From assembly GCA_937893415.1 (NCBI GenBank), contig CALBWZ010000348.1, forward strand, positions 1 to 27,250: a DNA stretch of 27,250 nt, in the 5' to 3' direction. Positions 26,275 to 27,250 of the stretch are shown one piece after another. The notes below the pieces were generated by a model that ran no database searches, was not told where the DNA came from, and was given only the letters and a program-made list of their open reading frames with translations. A program made the position numbers and the translations under genes. The stretch comes from an uncultured Comamonadaceae bacterium (GTDB lineage Bacteria > Pseudomonadota > Gammaproteobacteria > Burkholderiales > Burkholderiaceae_C). Positions within the stretch are counted from its first letter, which is position 1, and every line of letters begins with the position of its first letter.

Positions 26275-27250
26275 TTACTCAAGCGCCTTGGTCATGTCTT
26301 CAATCACTTTTTTGGCATCACCAAACACCATCATGGTTTTGTCCATGTAGAACAGCTCATTGTCTAAGCCAGCGTAACCCGCAGCCATTGAGCGTTTGTT
26401 GACGATCACCGTTTTGGCCTTGTAGGCCTCCAAAATGGGCATGCCGTAAATGACACTGCCCTTGGTGTGTGCCGCAGGGTTCACCACATCGTTGGCACCC
26501 AAAATAATAGCGACATCAGCTTGACCAAACTCACCGTTGATGTCTTCCATTTCATGCACCTGGTCGTAAGGCACTTCGGCCTCAGCCAGCAAGACATTCA
26601 TATGGCCAGGCATACGGCCTGCCACTGGGTGAATCGCGTACTTCACAGTCACGCCCATTTCAGTGAGCTTGTTAGCCAACTCTTTAACCGAGTGTTGTGC
26701 ACGTGCCACAGCCAATCCGTAACCAGGCACAATCACCACGGTTTCCGCATTACCTAAAATAAAGGCGGCATCGTCCGCACTGCCGCTCTTTGGAACGCGC
26801 TGCTCGGCGCCGCCCACCGCAACGGTGGCCACTTCACCACCGAAGCCACCCAAAATAACGCTGAAGAACGAGCGGTTCATCGCCTTGCACATGATGTAGC
26901 TCAGAATTGCGCCCGAGCTGCCCACCAAACTACCCGCAATAATGAGCATGCTGTTGTTCAACGAGAAACCAATGCCCGCAGCCGCCCAACCCGAGTAGCT
27001 GTTCAACATGGACACCACCACTGGCATATCAGCACCACCGATGGGAATAATCAGCAGCACACCCAACACGAAGCCCAATGCGGTGACCAACATAAAGTCG
27101 GTCGCGCTTTCAGAGTGCCAAAAGCCAAAACAGAAAAACAAAGCAAGCAAACCCAAGGCCAAGTTCAACTGGTGTTGGCCTTTAAACGAGACAGGCGCGC
27201 CTTGGAACAAGCGGAATGTGTACTTGCCAGACAGCTTGCCAAATGCGATG
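26275..27250 (-). CDS. pntB: NAD(P) transhydrogenase subunit beta, partial (5' end outside window)
   Basis: PntB is the beta subunit of the proton-translocating transhydrogenase, which makes NADPH from NADH using the proton gradient; it sits in the inner membrane. The reading frame stays open to the window edge (upstream residues read IAFGKLSGKYTFRL), so the N-terminus lies outside; the 325 residues seen cover the later membrane helices and the complete NADP-binding domain III. Membrane segments include LGLLALFFCFGFW and ALGFVLGVLLIIPIGGADMP. Domain III shows VVIVPGYGLAVARAQHSV (nucleotide-binding loop), YAIHPVAGRMPGHMNVLL, DVAIILGANDVVNPAA and NKRSMAAGYAGLDNELFY, all standard. The pntA genes would be expected beyond position 27250. 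It is the gene upstream of fadD on the same strand, about 280 bases away. Confidence 0.96.
   Translation of the reverse strand, partial: IAFGKLSGKYTFRLFQGAPVSFKGQHQLNLALGLLALFFCFGFWHSESATDFMLVTALGFVLGVLLIIPIGGADMPVVVSMLNSYSGWAAAGIGFSLNNSMLIIAGSLVGSSGAILSYIMCKAMNRSFFSVILGGFGGEVATVAVGGAEQRVPKSGSADDAAFILGNAETVVIVPGYGLAVARAQHSVKELANKLTEMGVTVKYAIHPVAGRMPGHMNVLLAEAEVPYDQVHEMEDINGEFGQADVAIILGANDVVNPAAHTKGSVIYGMPILEAYKAKTVIVNKRSMAAGYAGLDNELFYMDKTMMVFGDAKKVIEDMTKALE

Noticed and set aside
1..27250. CRISPR arrays, tRNA or rRNA genes, insertion sequences, toxin-antitoxin pairs, phage genes
   Set aside because: No repeat-spacer pattern, cloverleaf-like sequence, transposase or integrase was found on either strand by reading; the gaps are short and mostly accounted for.

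Overview
This window is a compact, gene-dense piece of bacterial chromosome, most likely from a member of the Burkholderiales (Comamonadaceae-like, Betaproteobacteria). The reasons are the proteobacterial GshA type, the gene order bamE-dapB-leuS-lptE-holA-proA running away from a divergent fur, the hpf-ptsN-hprK cluster, malate synthase G behind a type II haloacid dehalogenase, and moderate-to-high GC by eye. This is an assignment from gene content; no database was searched. I see no insertion sequence, prophage, CRISPR array, tRNA or rRNA.

Layout. Positions 1-3025 (+): a haloacid dehalogenase and glcB, closed by a strong intrinsic terminator. Positions 3067-4269 (+): a small Cys-rich CWC protein and a Dug3/YafJ-type class II glutamine amidotransferase. 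Positions 4285-16000 (-): a long run of same-strand genes read from right to left, bamE, dapB, leuS, lptE, holA, proA, gshA, kup, gshB. Fur (+) diverges from bamE and converges on hprK. Positions 16623-18553 (-): hpf, a terminator, ptsN, hprK. Positions 18721-19962 (-): an MFS transporter, occupying the place where rpoN often lies upstream of hpf. Positions 20029-24307 (+): a patatin-like phospholipase, a highly structured 197-nt gap, corA, and a gamma-glutamyltransferase gene whose signal-peptide part is cut off from the enzyme by an in-frame TAG. Positions 24312-27250 (-): fadD, then pntB, which runs off the window.

How the genes fit together. The central block mixes envelope assembly (BamE, LptE), lysine/peptidoglycan precursor synthesis (DapB), translation (LeuS), replication (HolA) and proline synthesis (ProA), as expected of a housekeeping block. 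A glutathione theme is visible: gshA and gshB flank a potassium importer (kup), an amidotransferase of the family that includes yeast glutathione-degrading Dug3 lies convergent to gshB, and ggt is elsewhere in the window. HprK, PtsN and Hpf form the regulatory nitrogen-PTS and ribosome-hibernation group. GlcB, FadD and PntB serve glyoxylate/fatty-acid carbon use and NADPH supply.

Most of the window is ordinary core genome. The items best worth a second look are the corA leader with its competing pairings, the amber codon in ggt, and the gshA-kup-gshB/amidotransferase neighbourhood. I found no convincing new multi-gene system.
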